Shown here piece by piece: positions 42,901 to 52,214 of a DNA stretch of 64,000 nucleotides. Origin of the DNA: Algoriphagus iocasae (lineage in GTDB: Bacteria; Bacteroidota; Bacteroidia; Cytophagales; Cyclobacteriaceae). The stretch's first letter is position 1; each line of letters opens with the position of its first letter. Location: assembly GCF_014206875.1 (NCBI RefSeq), contig NZ_JACIJO010000001.1, positions 310,001 to 374,000 of the forward strand, in the 5' to 3' direction. Below the pieces are notes generated by a model that was not told where the DNA came from, did not search any database, and saw only the letters and a list, made by a program, of their open reading frames with translations. A program made the translations under genes and the position numbers.

Positions 42901-44388
42901 TCAAGCTTTCTTCTTATTTCCGATTGCTCCTAAAACAAAGCCAAGGATAAAAATTGTGACCGTGCCCATCACAATGGTCATATTGCTATGTAATGGATTT
43001 TGAAAAGGTTCTAATTCACCTGTGAAAATCAAAGCCGATAAACTCATCCAGATGATGACCAAAACTCCGGCTAAAACTGCAATAGCAGCTTGTTTGCTAG
43101 TGGTGTTTTGGACGATCAGTCCAAGAAGGAATAAACCCAAAATTCCTCCGCTAAAAATTGACGCCAATGCCCACCATGCATCCAATGCGCTTGCAACGCC
43201 ATTAAATGCCAAACCCACTAAAATGCTTGCGATACCCATTGCCAAGGAGGAAATCCATAATACCCGCATGGATGTTTTTTCGGAAGGATTAGGTTGAATG
43301 TATTTTTTGAAATGATCCGATAAAATCACCGTTGCCGAACTGTTGACAGAAGTAGAAACTGAACTCATGCCTGCGGCAAAAATGGATGCGATAAGCAATC
43401 CAGTGATGCCTGTTGGAAGCTGTGAAACAATAAAATAGGGAAATACTTTATCGGCATTTTCCATTCCAGATAGAGATTCCGGCAATAGATCTGGCTGCGC
43501 TTGGTAAAAGGCAAATAATGCTGTCCCGATAAAGAAGAAAATCAGTGATACCGGTACATAAAGTAAACTTCCCAGCCAAGTAGATTTAATGGCTTCTTTT
43601 TCAGTTTTGGCTGAAATGTAGCGCTGCACGTAATTCTGGTCGATTCCGAAATTCTGCAAATTGATGAAAAGGCCATAGATCAAAATCATCCAGAAAGTGG
43701 AGGTGGTGAAATCCAATTCAAAGCTTCCCAAACTGAATTTGTCGCTACTTTCGGCGATCATAAAAACCTCTGATGGTCCACCTGGGATCTCAATAAAAAT
43801 CACCAAGAGACAGGCCAAAGCTCCTGCGATTAAGACAATTCCCTGAATGGCATCGGTCCAGATTACCGCCTCGATTCCTCCCATCATGGAATAAATAATG
43901 ACTGAAATACCGGTGATAATGATGATCATCGGGATGCTCCAGCCAAAAAGAGCATTCATGGGCAAAGCAAGTAAATACAGAATTGTGCCCATTCGTGCCA
44001 ACTGAGTCAATAAATAGCAGATGGAAGCATAGATTCTTGCCCAAAGCCCAAATCGTTGTTCCAAGTAGAAATAGGCAGATTCGCTATTGAGTTTCCGATA
44101 GAGTGGAACAAAGTATTTTACTGCAATCAAGGCTGCCAAAGGAATCGAAAGGCTAAACACAAACCCATTCCAATTGCTTAAATAGGCATTTCCTGGAAGT
44201 GCCAAAAAGCTGATGCTGCTGACGAAAGTGGCAAATATTGACATCCCAATTGCCCAGGAAGGAAGTCTGCCTCCTCCGGTGGTGAAATCATTGGAATTTC
44301 TCTTTCTGAAAGAAAATGAAATCCCAAAACCAACGATCGCCAACATGTAAATCAAAAAAATCGCGAGATCAATAATTGGCAGATTCAT
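42901..44388 (-). CDS. Sodium:solute symporter (SSS/SGLT family)
   Basis: A 495-residue transporter with about 13 membrane helices, beginning PIIDLAIFLIYMLAIVGFGISF. SSS signatures: DFTTGGGRLPSWAIGMSIFATFVSSISFLALPG and GGIEAVIWTDAIQGIVLIAG, and NFGIDQNYVQRYISAKTEKEA. It is the last gene of a five-gene minus-strand set with a DHDPS/NanA-family lyase 28 nt upstream and a sialidase-like protein before that. In Bacteroidetes SSS members with such neighbours often carry sialic acid or other acidic sugars. That is inference from context; the sequence alone does not give the substrate. Confidence 0.9.
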   Translation of the reverse strand: MNLPIIDLAIFLIYMLAIVGFGISFSFRKRNSNDFTTGGGRLPSWAIGMSIFATFVSSISFLALPGNAYLSNWNGFVFSLSIPLAALIAVKYFVPLYRKLNSESAYFYLEQRFGLWARIYASICYLLTQLARMGTILYLLALPMNALFGWSIPMIIIITGISVIIYSMMGGIEAVIWTDAIQGIVLIAGALACLLVIFIEIPGGPSEVFMIAESSDKFSLGSFELDFTTSTFWMILIYGLFINLQNFGIDQNYVQRYISAKTEKEAIKSTWLGSLLYVPVSLIFFFIGTALFAFYQAQPDLLPESLSGMENADKVFPYFIVSQLPTGITGLLIASIFAAGMSSVSTSVNSSATVILSDHFKKYIQPNPSEKTSMRVLWISSLAMGIASILVGLAFNGVASALDAWWALASIFSGGILGLFLLGLIVQNTTSKQAAIAVLAGVLVIIWMSLSALIFTGELEPFQNPLHSNMTIVMGTVTIFILGFVLGAIGNKKKA

Positions 44389-44416
44389 AGGTCCAAGAGA
44401 TTCTTAATGAATGGGT

Positions 44417-45349
44417 TTAAGAGGAAAGGGCGGAAGATATTGCAACTTTCACTTCATCAAATTTCAATTTCAAACTCGCTTTTTCAGCTTCATTGAAAGA
44501 GCATATCGGTAGAGCCAAATTTCCTTGGCATAAGCCTTCAAATGACATAGAAGCCTTTAAACCTTTTAAATAATTGGATTGGTAGGTGCCGTGACTATAA
44601 AGGTTTTTGCTTAAAAATTGCACCGCATCATTTAAGCGTTGCATCTTTTCTTTGTCCTGATATTCTATCGCTTCAAAAAGCTTGACATATAATTCAGGGA
44701 ATAAATTTGCACCTCCAGTGACTCCGCCATGACCTCCCATATTCATGGTTTCCACCAAAATTTCTTCAGGACCCACCAAAACGGTGAATTCAGGATCTTC
44801 TCTAAATCGGTCACATAGGCTTTCGAAGTAAACTTGATCTCCAGAGCTGTCCTTTATACCAATGATGTTTGGATGCTCTGCCAAAGCTGCAACAGATTCC
44901 AATTCAAGAGTGATGCCTGTATGAGAAGGCATGTTGTACAAGTACAAAGGAAGGTCGACATCATCAGCAAGTTTGGAGAAATAGTTCACCAGCTCGTCTT
45001 GTCCCACATTCATATAAAATGGAGTGGTGGCAACTACAATGTCAGCTCCTGATTTTGTTGCGATAGAAGCTAAATTTAGACTTTCCTGAAAAGAACAATC
45101 TGTTATTCCTACCAATACAGGGATCCGATTGGATACAATTTCACAGGTTTTTTGAATCAGGTTTTCCTTTACAGCATAGCTCAAGCTTGCAAATTCGCCA
45201 GTAGTTCCTAAAATGAAAATCCCGTGTACTCCACCTGAAATCATGTGCTCGATCACCAAAGGCAAGCTCTTTTCATCCAGACTAAAGTCTGGCAAAAGAG
45301 GAGTGATCATAGGAGGAATAATCCCCCGAAATGGTTTTGGAAATGACAT
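44417..45349 (-). CDS. DHDPS/N-acetylneuraminate lyase-family aldolase
   Basis: A 310-residue TIM-barrel class I aldolase. The carboxylate-binding GTTGE motif is in FILGTTGEFASLS (about 48-55). The conserved Tyr lies in LYLYNMPSHTGI and the Schiff-base Lys in NIIGIKDSSGD. These residues are common to DapA, NanA and keto-deoxy-sugar aldolases. The true dapA would normally not sit between a symporter and a BNR protein, so a catabolic role (acidic-sugar lyase, maybe NanA) is more likely. Neighbours: SSS symporter 28 nt downstream, sialidase-like gene 21 nt upstream. Confidence 0.88.
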   Translation of the reverse strand: MSFPKPFRGIIPPMITPLLPDFSLDEKSLPLVIEHMISGGVHGIFILGTTGEFASLSYAVKENLIQKTCEIVSNRIPVLVGITDCSFQESLNLASIATKSGADIVVATTPFYMNVGQDELVNYFSKLADDVDLPLYLYNMPSHTGITLELESVAALAEHPNIIGIKDSSGDQVYFESLCDRFREDPEFTVLVGPEEILVETMNMGGHGGVTGGANLFPELYVKLFEAIEYQDKEKMQRLNDAVQFLSKNLYSHGTYQSNYLKGLKASMSFEGLCQGNLALPICSFNEAEKASLKLKFDEVKVAISSALSS

Positions 45350-45370
45350 AAAATAGGTTGGTGAGATGTT

Positions 45371-46384
45371 TTATTTCAAGGTCAATGCCACGTGCTTGAT
45401 CTTCTCCCGATTATAGGTATAAGTCAAATGAACTGTTCCGTCTTTCGCTTGAATGATGGCCGGATAGCTAAATTCTCCTTTTGGCTGATCCTCCAAGACA
45501 TAGATTTCATTCCAGTTGACACCGTCCATAGACATGAAAAGAGATAATTTATTTCTTCCATCTTTGATCGGGTTGCAAAGCAGTAATTGGATGCCACTTT
45601 TAAGCGTTACCGCATCAATTCCAGAGTTATTGTGTACCAATCCTGTGGATTCTACAGTTGACCAGGTTTTCCCTCCATCCATTGACCAGGTGGTTCCGAT
45701 GACATCTTCCTGTGTTCTTGCAAGCATCTGCAATTTGCCATTTGGATAGAATAAAACAGTGGGTTGGATCGCATGAAAGTTTCCGTTATCAATTTCTGTT
45801 TTCTTCCAGTTTTTGATATCTGAAGTAGTGGATTCCACGTGCATGCTCCAAACGCCATTGGTTTCGAAACTACTTGGATGGAGCAAAGTTCCATCCGCTA
45901 AAGTCACGGATTTGTTCTTTACAGGGCCAAGCATTCCTGGTGGAATTTGGATGGCTTTTGACCAGGTTTTTCCTCCATCCTCTGAAGTCTTATATAGTCC
46001 CCACCATTCTCTTGGGTTGGGGCCTTCCTTGTAAAAAAGAACAATTTGTCCGGTGTCAGCATTTCTATACAATACCGGATTCCATGTAGGATTTCGAAAG
46101 TCTTTGTTCTCGACCCCATCTGCCACCATTACCGGACTGCTCCATTTTCCGTCTTTTAGCAAAGAAGTATAAATGCTGACATCGGGGTGTCTTTCGTAAG
46201 AGCCACCAAACCAGGAAGCCAAGATTCCTTCTGGAGTTTCTACCAAAGTAGAAGCATGACAGGAAGGGAATGGAGCTGTTTCGTAAATAAATTCGGAATC
46301 AAGTATTTCGACTGTTGGCAGTTTTTGAGCATATCCCATTGTGCAAAAAATCAGAAATAGGGAGAGGCAGCACAGGTGCTTCAT
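45371..46384 (-). CDS. Exported BNR sialidase-like protein
   Basis: A 337-residue protein with signal peptide (HLCCLSLFLIFCTMGYA-QK). BNR_2-type six-bladed propeller: FPSCHASTLVETPEGILASWFGG (46270-46202, minus strand), then Asp-boxes SEDGGKTWSK and SMDGGKTWST, and the C-terminal FSYPAIIQAKDGTVHLTYTYNREKIKHV. It lacks the N-terminal YRIP motif found in the GH33-type protein at 52779-53951, so it may not be a true sialidase. The short spacing to the lyase and symporter genes suggests it makes the sugar that they import and split. Confidence 0.85.
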   Translation of the reverse strand: MKHLCCLSLFLIFCTMGYAQKLPTVEILDSEFIYETAPFPSCHASTLVETPEGILASWFGGSYERHPDVSIYTSLLKDGKWSSPVMVADGVENKDFRNPTWNPVLYRNADTGQIVLFYKEGPNPREWWGLYKTSEDGGKTWSKAIQIPPGMLGPVKNKSVTLADGTLLHPSSFETNGVWSMHVESTTSDIKNWKKTEIDNGNFHAIQPTVLFYPNGKLQMLARTQEDVIGTTWSMDGGKTWSTVESTGLVHNNSGIDAVTLKSGIQLLLCNPIKDGRNKLSLFMSMDGVNWNEIYVLEDQPKGEFSYPAIIQAKDGTVHLTYTYNREKIKHVALTLK

Positions 46385-46483
46385 AATTTATCTTGATTAG
46401 GAGGTGTATTTCAGGTTTAAACTAACAAAAAGCGACGAATTCTTTAGATTACTGTCTTGTACTCTCCTGAAATTTTAATGGGA

Positions 46484-47674
46484 TTACTTAAAGTTGAGAT
46501 TCATGAAATCCATGAAATGATTCCAATCTTCCAAGGTGAGATCATGCTTTCCTTCCCGAATATGATAGCCTGCATGTTCTTGAATAATAGGAGATTTGAG
46601 TTGCTCAAATGGAGTCGGAAAAGAGACTGACATGTTATAGATATCGGTGTAAATGCGGCTTCCCAACTGCATCGATAAATATTCACCTTTTGGATCTGCC
46701 CATAAATCTTCTCTGGCGCTGGAAAAGTATACTGCTCGAGGAGCCATCATCATTGCCAGCATATGCTGGTCAATTGGCAAGGAATCCTCCTGATCGTTAT
46801 AATTTTTGAAGTTGTCATTAAACCAATGAGGAAAAGAAGTATTGATGATTTTGACTGTTTCTCCAAACTTGCGACGGGAGAGTGCTGCACCACCACAGCC
46901 AGACTCATTAGAAATCACTACTGCCCATCTTGGGTCTGTTGCTCCGGTCCATAAGGCAGTTTTTCCTGATCTGGAATGACCGACAATTGCCGATTTCTTT
47001 TCATCGATCAGAGGTTCTTGCTCGAAATAATCCATGGCTCTCATTGCTGCCCAGCCCCAAGCTCCAAAGGTTCTCATGCCTTCAGGTTTTGTTAATTCCT
47101 CCGGATAAAGATTGGAAATGACTCCTTCTGAGAAAGTATCTGCATCATCCGGTGCCACCGTTTCCCCATGGAAAGATGCTGTCGCAAAACCTCTTTTTAA
47201 GATAGCTTCTACCGGCCAATATCCTTCTTCAGCAATTTCCTCATCAGGTTCTAAAGGCCGATGGTCTACCAATAAAGTGATAGGGGATGGACCGGACTGT
47301 TGTTTTGGTAAAAACACATAAAGTCTCATAGTGTGGGTATTCCCTTTTCTCGAAACCTGAATGTCTATTTCCTTAAAATTAGCCAGATCTGGAAATGGAT
47401 TGGGATTTTCTGAAACTTCTGTAAAAGTTATTTCCTCAAAATCACTTGGTATGGGCCCGTAAACTTCGTTTTTGAATAAGTCCATGAGTTCTGGCCTGCG
47501 GATATTTTCCCAATCAGAAATGGAGTGGATTACTAGGCCTGACTTACTGACAAAAGGGTCAGGAAGAACTAAATCTGGAACTTTACTTTCATCTTGATTC
47601 ACTACTCGCTGTGCCATAAGAAATGAATTTACAAAAAGGATTAGAATCGAGTTGAAAAACAGAGTTTTGAGCAT
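46484..47674 (-). CDS. CE15-like glucuronoyl esterase / alpha-beta hydrolase, exported
   Basis: A 396-residue protein with signal peptide (FFNSILILFVNSFLMA-QR). The nucleophile is Ser234 in VGHSRSGKTALW, followed by DPRWAVVISNESGCGGAAL, where the Glu near 257 and Cys are typical of CE15 glucuronoyl esterases (motif G-x-S-R-x-G). A His near the C-terminus (GKHDLT) completes a likely triad. CE15 enzymes split ester bonds between glucuronic acid and lignin or other alcohols; in marine bacteria the substrate may be different. It starts 3 nt after the PqaA-like gene, so both are co-transcribed. Confidence 0.82.
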   Translation of the reverse strand: MLKTLFFNSILILFVNSFLMAQRVVNQDESKVPDLVLPDPFVSKSGLVIHSISDWENIRRPELMDLFKNEVYGPIPSDFEEITFTEVSENPNPFPDLANFKEIDIQVSRKGNTHTMRLYVFLPKQQSGPSPITLLVDHRPLEPDEEIAEEGYWPVEAILKRGFATASFHGETVAPDDADTFSEGVISNLYPEELTKPEGMRTFGAWGWAAMRAMDYFEQEPLIDEKKSAIVGHSRSGKTALWTGATDPRWAVVISNESGCGGAALSRRKFGETVKIINTSFPHWFNDNFKNYNDQEDSLPIDQHMLAMMMAPRAVYFSSAREDLWADPKGEYLSMQLGSRIYTDIYNMSVSFPTPFEQLKSPIIQEHAGYHIREGKHDLTLEDWNHFMDFMNLNFK

Positions 47675-47677
47675 TCT

Positions 47678-49132
47678 TTAATTGGAATTGGTGCTGGCTA
47701 CATGTTCAGGAATAAAATCCTCGAATGGGTACGTTCGTGGTAGAACTTCCACGCCACTGGTTACTTTTAATGGCGTTTGACCTGCAAAAGTCACCTCCAT
47801 AAAATAGGCTTGATATCCATTTTCCGGTTGCTTCATCTGATAGGAATATTGTCCATTCGCTGCCGATTCTAATTCAGTAGATTTCCAATTCGGACCAAAA
47901 ACATCCACTCTGAAATCTCTGGTTTTCTCGTTAGTTGCAGTCCATATTTTAACTGAGATCGGCAGATTTTCTGGATCTGCCTGAAATGAAATCAAGTCGT
48001 CTTCGATAGTCCATTCATAGCTAGGCCTTTCCTGATTATTGATGACTGAGGAATAGAAAGAAATCATATTTGGCAAAGCATCTGACTTGCTCAGATCATG
48101 TCCAAAATTCGGGACGTACTGGATGTGTTTTTCGCCTTTCAGATCATTCCAATAAAACTCCCAACTGTCAGGTTGGAAAAATTGATCTCCAGCAGCATTA
48201 ATTAATAGCTTTGGTAGATTCAAATCCTCAACAAAAGAATAAGGTTCTGTGATTTCCAGCAATCTGTCAAATTCAGGAGTGCCCATCCATTCCATGACCC
48301 CTTCGCGCACGTAATCGTCCACAGCAGGCGCCCAGAAACCATAATTTCTCCAATGGTGCTCAAAGGATGGAACAAGATTTAGCATGTCGATCACAATGGG
48401 AATTATCGCAACCACCCGATCATCCACAGCAGCTGTGGTCCAAGTGGTCCAGCCTCTTTTGGAAGCACCAGCCACCACATAATTTGTCAGGTTTATATCG
48501 TAGTAAGTTTGAACCAATTCGGAAGTCGCATCCATAGCTAATTTGACTGCTTTGGTCATGGGAAGTCGAGCAAGCCAGATGGCGTCTTCATCTTTGGCTC
48601 CGCCTTCTAAAAATTTTCTCCAGCCATAAGAAATGATCGCATCCTCATAGCGCTCACCAAAGGTGTCATTGGCAAAAGTCAACGGTTGGAACGGAATGTT
48701 ATGGACTTGAGCAACGATGGAATTGGTCTGAGTAGCAGCAGCAAGAATCAATTCATCAGGGTTTTCAGGCATTTTGGTGTTGGTGCTTCCTCCTCCAATC
48801 CACATCAATCCAGTGTCAAAAGGAGTATCTCTTGGTACCACAATGGACACCCAATGCCACCACTCAGTCTTGTCTACCAAATCAGGAGTCAACCATTGTT
48901 GGGAAGTCATTTTTAAGACATGATAATCATAATCTGGCCCGGTGACAGTATGAACGACCTCAAAATGGAAATTCGTGTCAGGAGCCATGACATAGTCTTT
49001 CAAAATACTCTCTGATTTTTCAGGGATGACTTCTTCTTTTTCCGGTTCTTTATTACAGGCTTGAAAAAGTGTAGTAAGAGTCAAGATTCTTACAATGAAA
49101 TAGAAACGATTTGAAAAATTGATGTTCATCAA
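47678..49132 (-). CDS. PqaA-like (PhoPQ-activated pathogenicity-related family) lipoprotein
   Basis: A 484-residue alpha/beta hydrolase-like protein with lipoprotein signal (ILTLTTLFQAC, Cys26). Family patterns: MTSQQWLTPDLVDKTEWWHW, VQTYYDINLTNYVVAGASKRGWTTW (nucleophile-elbow Ser224), AIIPIVIDMLN and LLINAAGDQFFQPDS. The His in VPNFGHDL may complete a triad. The name comes from Salmonella PqaA; the biochemical function of the family is unclear. It heads the five-gene minus-strand set and is followed at 3 nt by the CE15-like gene. A promoter candidate lies 25-57 nt upstream. Confidence 0.85.
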   Translation of the reverse strand: MMNINFSNRFYFIVRILTLTTLFQACNKEPEKEEVIPEKSESILKDYVMAPDTNFHFEVVHTVTGPDYDYHVLKMTSQQWLTPDLVDKTEWWHWVSIVVPRDTPFDTGLMWIGGGSTNTKMPENPDELILAAATQTNSIVAQVHNIPFQPLTFANDTFGERYEDAIISYGWRKFLEGGAKDEDAIWLARLPMTKAVKLAMDATSELVQTYYDINLTNYVVAGASKRGWTTWTTAAVDDRVVAIIPIVIDMLNLVPSFEHHWRNYGFWAPAVDDYVREGVMEWMGTPEFDRLLEITEPYSFVEDLNLPKLLINAAGDQFFQPDSWEFYWNDLKGEKHIQYVPNFGHDLSKSDALPNMISFYSSVINNQERPSYEWTIEDDLISFQADPENLPISVKIWTATNEKTRDFRVDVFGPNWKSTELESAANGQYSYQMKQPENGYQAYFMEVTFAGQTPLKVTSGVEVLPRTYPFEDFIPEHVASTNSN

Positions 49133-49156
49133 AGAATGGTGTTAGGTTATTTATTT

Positions 49157-49189
49157 CAAAAAGCTAAGGATTTAAACTAAAAGGAACAA
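49157..49189 (-). promoter_or_regulatory. Candidate promoter of the acidic-sugar gene set
   Basis: On the minus strand a TTG (49187-49189) is followed after 20 nt by TAGCTTTTTG (49157-49166), close to the TTTG-N19-TAnnTTTG consensus. It is the only such match in front of the PqaA-like gene. Confidence 0.35.
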
Positions 49190-49402
49190 TTTAGAGAAAT
49201 CGATTTTTGCTTTCTTCAGGCAATTGAAATCCAGATTTTTCGGTCGATTAGAAAAAATAGCCTAATTTCTGCCCTCTTTTTGAATAATGTGTCCCCTGAA
49301 TCTTTATGTGAGAATGGAGATATTGGATCACATTTAATTAGTGGGATTTTTTAATTCCAGTAATCAATTAGCAAAAATTAAATTCAGATTACCAGTATCA
49401 AT

Positions 49403-52006
49403 ATGAAAAGAAGATCCGCCGTCAAGGCTATGGCCCTCAGTTCCGTTTCACCTTTCTTTTTCCCGCAGGGATTTACAGGAATAAAAAAACTTTTTGGAGA
49501 AGCAGAAACTGCTTTCAAAAGCAATTGGGAAAACTGGCCAAATATGAAATGGGTAGGGCCTGAGTTTTGGGCTAATAGACTTCAAGACTGGGAAATTGTT
49601 GACGGAAAAGCCTGCTGCGTGATTGCTGCTCCTAACCGTACACTTCATGTTTTGACACATCAATTGGGTGATTCCAATGGCTCATTCCAAGAATCAGTAA
49701 CGATTCACTGGGATCAAGAAAATCAAAAAGGAGGTGCTGAAGTTTATGCCGGTTTTAGACTTGGTGCCAAAGGAAGGTTTGAAGACTATCGCTCTGCCGC
49801 AGTTTTTGGTGAGGGATTGGATGTGGGAATCAATGGTTTGGGACAAATAAAACTAGGTGAGAAGTTGAGCGATTCCACAGTGGATCTTTCCAAACCGATT
49901 TACCTGTCTCTTAAGGCCGAACCTAAGCAAGAGTCTTACGCTCTAAAAGTAAAGGCTAGCAATTCATCTGATTCTGGGGAAGGAGTGGAACTGGAACTGA
50001 GCGGAATTGAAACAGAGCAATTGAGAGGGAATATTGCTTTGGTCTCCCATGCGGGAAAAGGTTTCCAGAAAGATGCCCCATTGGTTTCATTTTCTGATTG
50101 GGTATTTAGGGGAGAAAAAATCACCGAAAATGGCGATCAGCTTTTTGGGCCAATTTGCTTTGCGCAATACACTCTTCATGATCAACTCTTAAAAATGACT
50201 GCCCAATTGGCCCCAGTCGAGGAAATCAAGGGTTTGCAAATTGCTTTACAGATTAAAGAAGGGTCGGATTGGAAAACGATTCAAACTTCAGATATCGATC
50301 CATTGGGCAGAATAGCCCAATTTAGAATCCCAGATTGGCAGTCAACTGAGGCAGTTCCATACCGGGTTTTTCTTGAAATTCATTTGAAAAACAAGAAGCA
50401 AGAATTCGCTTATTATGGTGAAATCGCTGCTGAACCAAAATCCCTGGAAGATTTGAAAGTTGCGGTTTTTAGTTGCAATGCAGACCATGGTTTTCCTGAT
50501 GAAGAAGTTAGCATTCATGTCAATAAACATCAGCCAGACATGGCCTTATTTCTTGGAGATCAGTTTTATGAGGGTACCGGAGGATTTGGTATACAGACTG
50601 ACCGAATTGAGAAATCAAGTCTTGATTACCTTCGAAAATGGTATATGTTCGGCTGGTCTTATCGAGACATTTTCAGAAGTATTCCTGCGGCATTTATTCC
50701 AGATGACCATGATGTCTATCATGGAAATGTTTGGGGAGCTGGCGGTGAGCATGCGCCAACTGATAAGGGTTGGGGATATATCGCCCAAGATGAAGGAGGG
50801 TATAAAATGGCAGCGCAATGGGTAAACATGGTTCAGGCTACGCAGACCAGCCATTTGCCTGATCCTTATGATCCGCGACCTGTCAAACAAGGAATCAATG
50901 TTTATTATACCGATTGGAATTACGGTGGGGTAAGTTTTGCGATTTTAGAAGATAGAAAGTTTAAATCAGCACCTAAAAAAGTGTTGCCTAAAGAAGCTCA
51001 GGTTCAAAATGGGTTTATTCAAAATAGGGACTTCGATATCAAGAAGCACTATGATATTGACGCAGAGCTTTTGGGAGAAAGACAGATGGAATTTCTCGAA
51101 AAATGGGCTGCCGATTGGGGTACAGATATCCAAATGAAAGCGGTTTGCTCACAAACCAATTTCTGTACAGTGGCTACACTTCCCGTAGGAAGCATTATCG
51201 ATGAAATTGTACCTAGTTTGGCAATTCCTGAAAAAGGTGAATATGTAGATGGGGATGCACCTACTTCTGATATGGATTCAAATGGCTGGCCGCAAAAAGG
51301 AAGAGATGAGGCATTGCGTGCAATTCGTAAATCTTTTGCCCTTCATATAGCGGGTGACCAGCATTTGGCAAGTACCGTGCATTATGGTGTGGATGAATTT
51401 AGAGACTCAGGATTTGCTTTCGCTGGACCGGCTTTAAACAATCTTTGGCCGAGAAGATGGTGGCCTCAGGTTCCAGCTGGCCATCAGCCGATTCCGGGCA
51501 AAGCCAAGAATACTGGTGATTTCATAGATGGTTTTGGAAATAAAATGACGATTCATGCTGTGGCAAATCCTTATAAAACGGGCTTCGAACCTTCAAGAAT
51601 TTATGACCGAGGAACGGGATATGGAATCATTACTTTTGAGATGGCGTCTCGAAAAATGAAAATCGAATGCTGGCCAAGAAATGTCGACCCGATTTCAAAG
51701 CCAGATGGTCAGTATGATGGCTGGCCGATAGAAATATCGCAAGAGGAAAATTACGCCAGAAAAGCAGTTGGTTATTTACCGGAGATTGTGGTCAAGGGTG
51801 CAACTCAGCCAGTAATCGAAGTTTGGAATGAAAAAACTGGCGAATTGGAATATGCATTCCGAATGAAAGAAGACAGGTTTACTCCAAAAGTCTTTTCAAA
51901 GGATACTTATCGAGTGGATTTGATTGATTCAGTATCAGGCAGAAAGCTCTCAAAGAAACAGCTGGAAATTTCTCAAGGAAGTGCGATAGAGGTTGATTTT
52001 AGTTAA
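49403..52006 (+). CDS. PhoD-like phosphatase (alkaline phosphatase D family), exported
   Basis: An 867-residue protein. The N-terminus MKRRSAVKAMALSSVSPFF looks like a Tat or Sec signal with basic start. A non-catalytic domain (about 30-320) precedes the metallophosphatase part: VFSCNADHG, LFLGDQFYEGTGGFG, IPDDHDVYHGNVWGAGG and LHIAGDQHLASTVHYG, which supply the metal ligands of PhoD-type enzymes. The C-terminal about 130 residues form a beta-rich domain. PhoD enzymes are Ca/Fe-dependent phosphomonoesterases or diesterases with broad range. It is alone, divergent from the PqaA-like gene. A REP-like repeat lies 104 nt after its stop. Confidence 0.9.
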   Translation: MKRRSAVKAMALSSVSPFFFPQGFTGIKKLFGEAETAFKSNWENWPNMKWVGPEFWANRLQDWEIVDGKACCVIAAPNRTLHVLTHQLGDSNGSFQESVTIHWDQENQKGGAEVYAGFRLGAKGRFEDYRSAAVFGEGLDVGINGLGQIKLGEKLSDSTVDLSKPIYLSLKAEPKQESYALKVKASNSSDSGEGVELELSGIETEQLRGNIALVSHAGKGFQKDAPLVSFSDWVFRGEKITENGDQLFGPICFAQYTLHDQLLKMTAQLAPVEEIKGLQIALQIKEGSDWKTIQTSDIDPLGRIAQFRIPDWQSTEAVPYRVFLEIHLKNKKQEFAYYGEIAAEPKSLEDLKVAVFSCNADHGFPDEEVSIHVNKHQPDMALFLGDQFYEGTGGFGIQTDRIEKSSLDYLRKWYMFGWSYRDIFRSIPAAFIPDDHDVYHGNVWGAGGEHAPTDKGWGYIAQDEGGYKMAAQWVNMVQATQTSHLPDPYDPRPVKQGINVYYTDWNYGGVSFAILEDRKFKSAPKKVLPKEAQVQNGFIQNRDFDIKKHYDIDAELLGERQMEFLEKWAADWGTDIQMKAVCSQTNFCTVATLPVGSIIDEIVPSLAIPEKGEYVDGDAPTSDMDSNGWPQKGRDEALRAIRKSFALHIAGDQHLASTVHYGVDEFRDSGFAFAGPALNNLWPRRWWPQVPAGHQPIPGKAKNTGDFIDGFGNKMTIHAVANPYKTGFEPSRIYDRGTGYGIITFEMASRKMKIECWPRNVDPISKPDGQYDGWPIEISQEENYARKAVGYLPEIVVKGATQPVIEVWNEKTGELEYAFRMKEDRFTPKVFSKDTYRVDLIDSVSGRKLSKKQLEISQGSAIEVDFS

Positions 52007-52109
52007 AGCGACGCTGTCACTTAGGCTTTTCATTTGTCAGTCTGGGACTTAAATATTCTTCGAACCTACAAAATGGAAATGATAGGAATTCGTCTTAAAA
52101 ACGGGGTTT

Positions 52110-52181
52110 GGGTCACCCTGAGCGGAGTCGAAGGGTCCTCGATTTCGAGACTCTCGACTCTCAAGTGCTCAATGTGACAAA
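52110..52181 (+). repeat. Diverged, partial copy of the REP doublet
   Basis: CCTGAGCGGAGTCGAAGG (52117-52134) is the same left arm as in the 125-bp element. The right arm is decayed but still ends in GCTCAATGTGACAAA. The outer terminal repeats are absent. It is located between the convergent PhoD-like and DoxX-like genes, again in the 3' region of a gene. Confidence 0.7.
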
Positions 52182-52214
52182 CAGCATAATTATGCCAGCC
52201 TCGTCTTTGGTTTT

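Noticed and set aside
42901-46384. Complete classical sialic acid catabolism operon (nan)
   Set aside because: nanE, nanK, nagA and nagB are not in the window, and the lyase cannot be told apart from other DHDPS-family aldolases by sequence reading.
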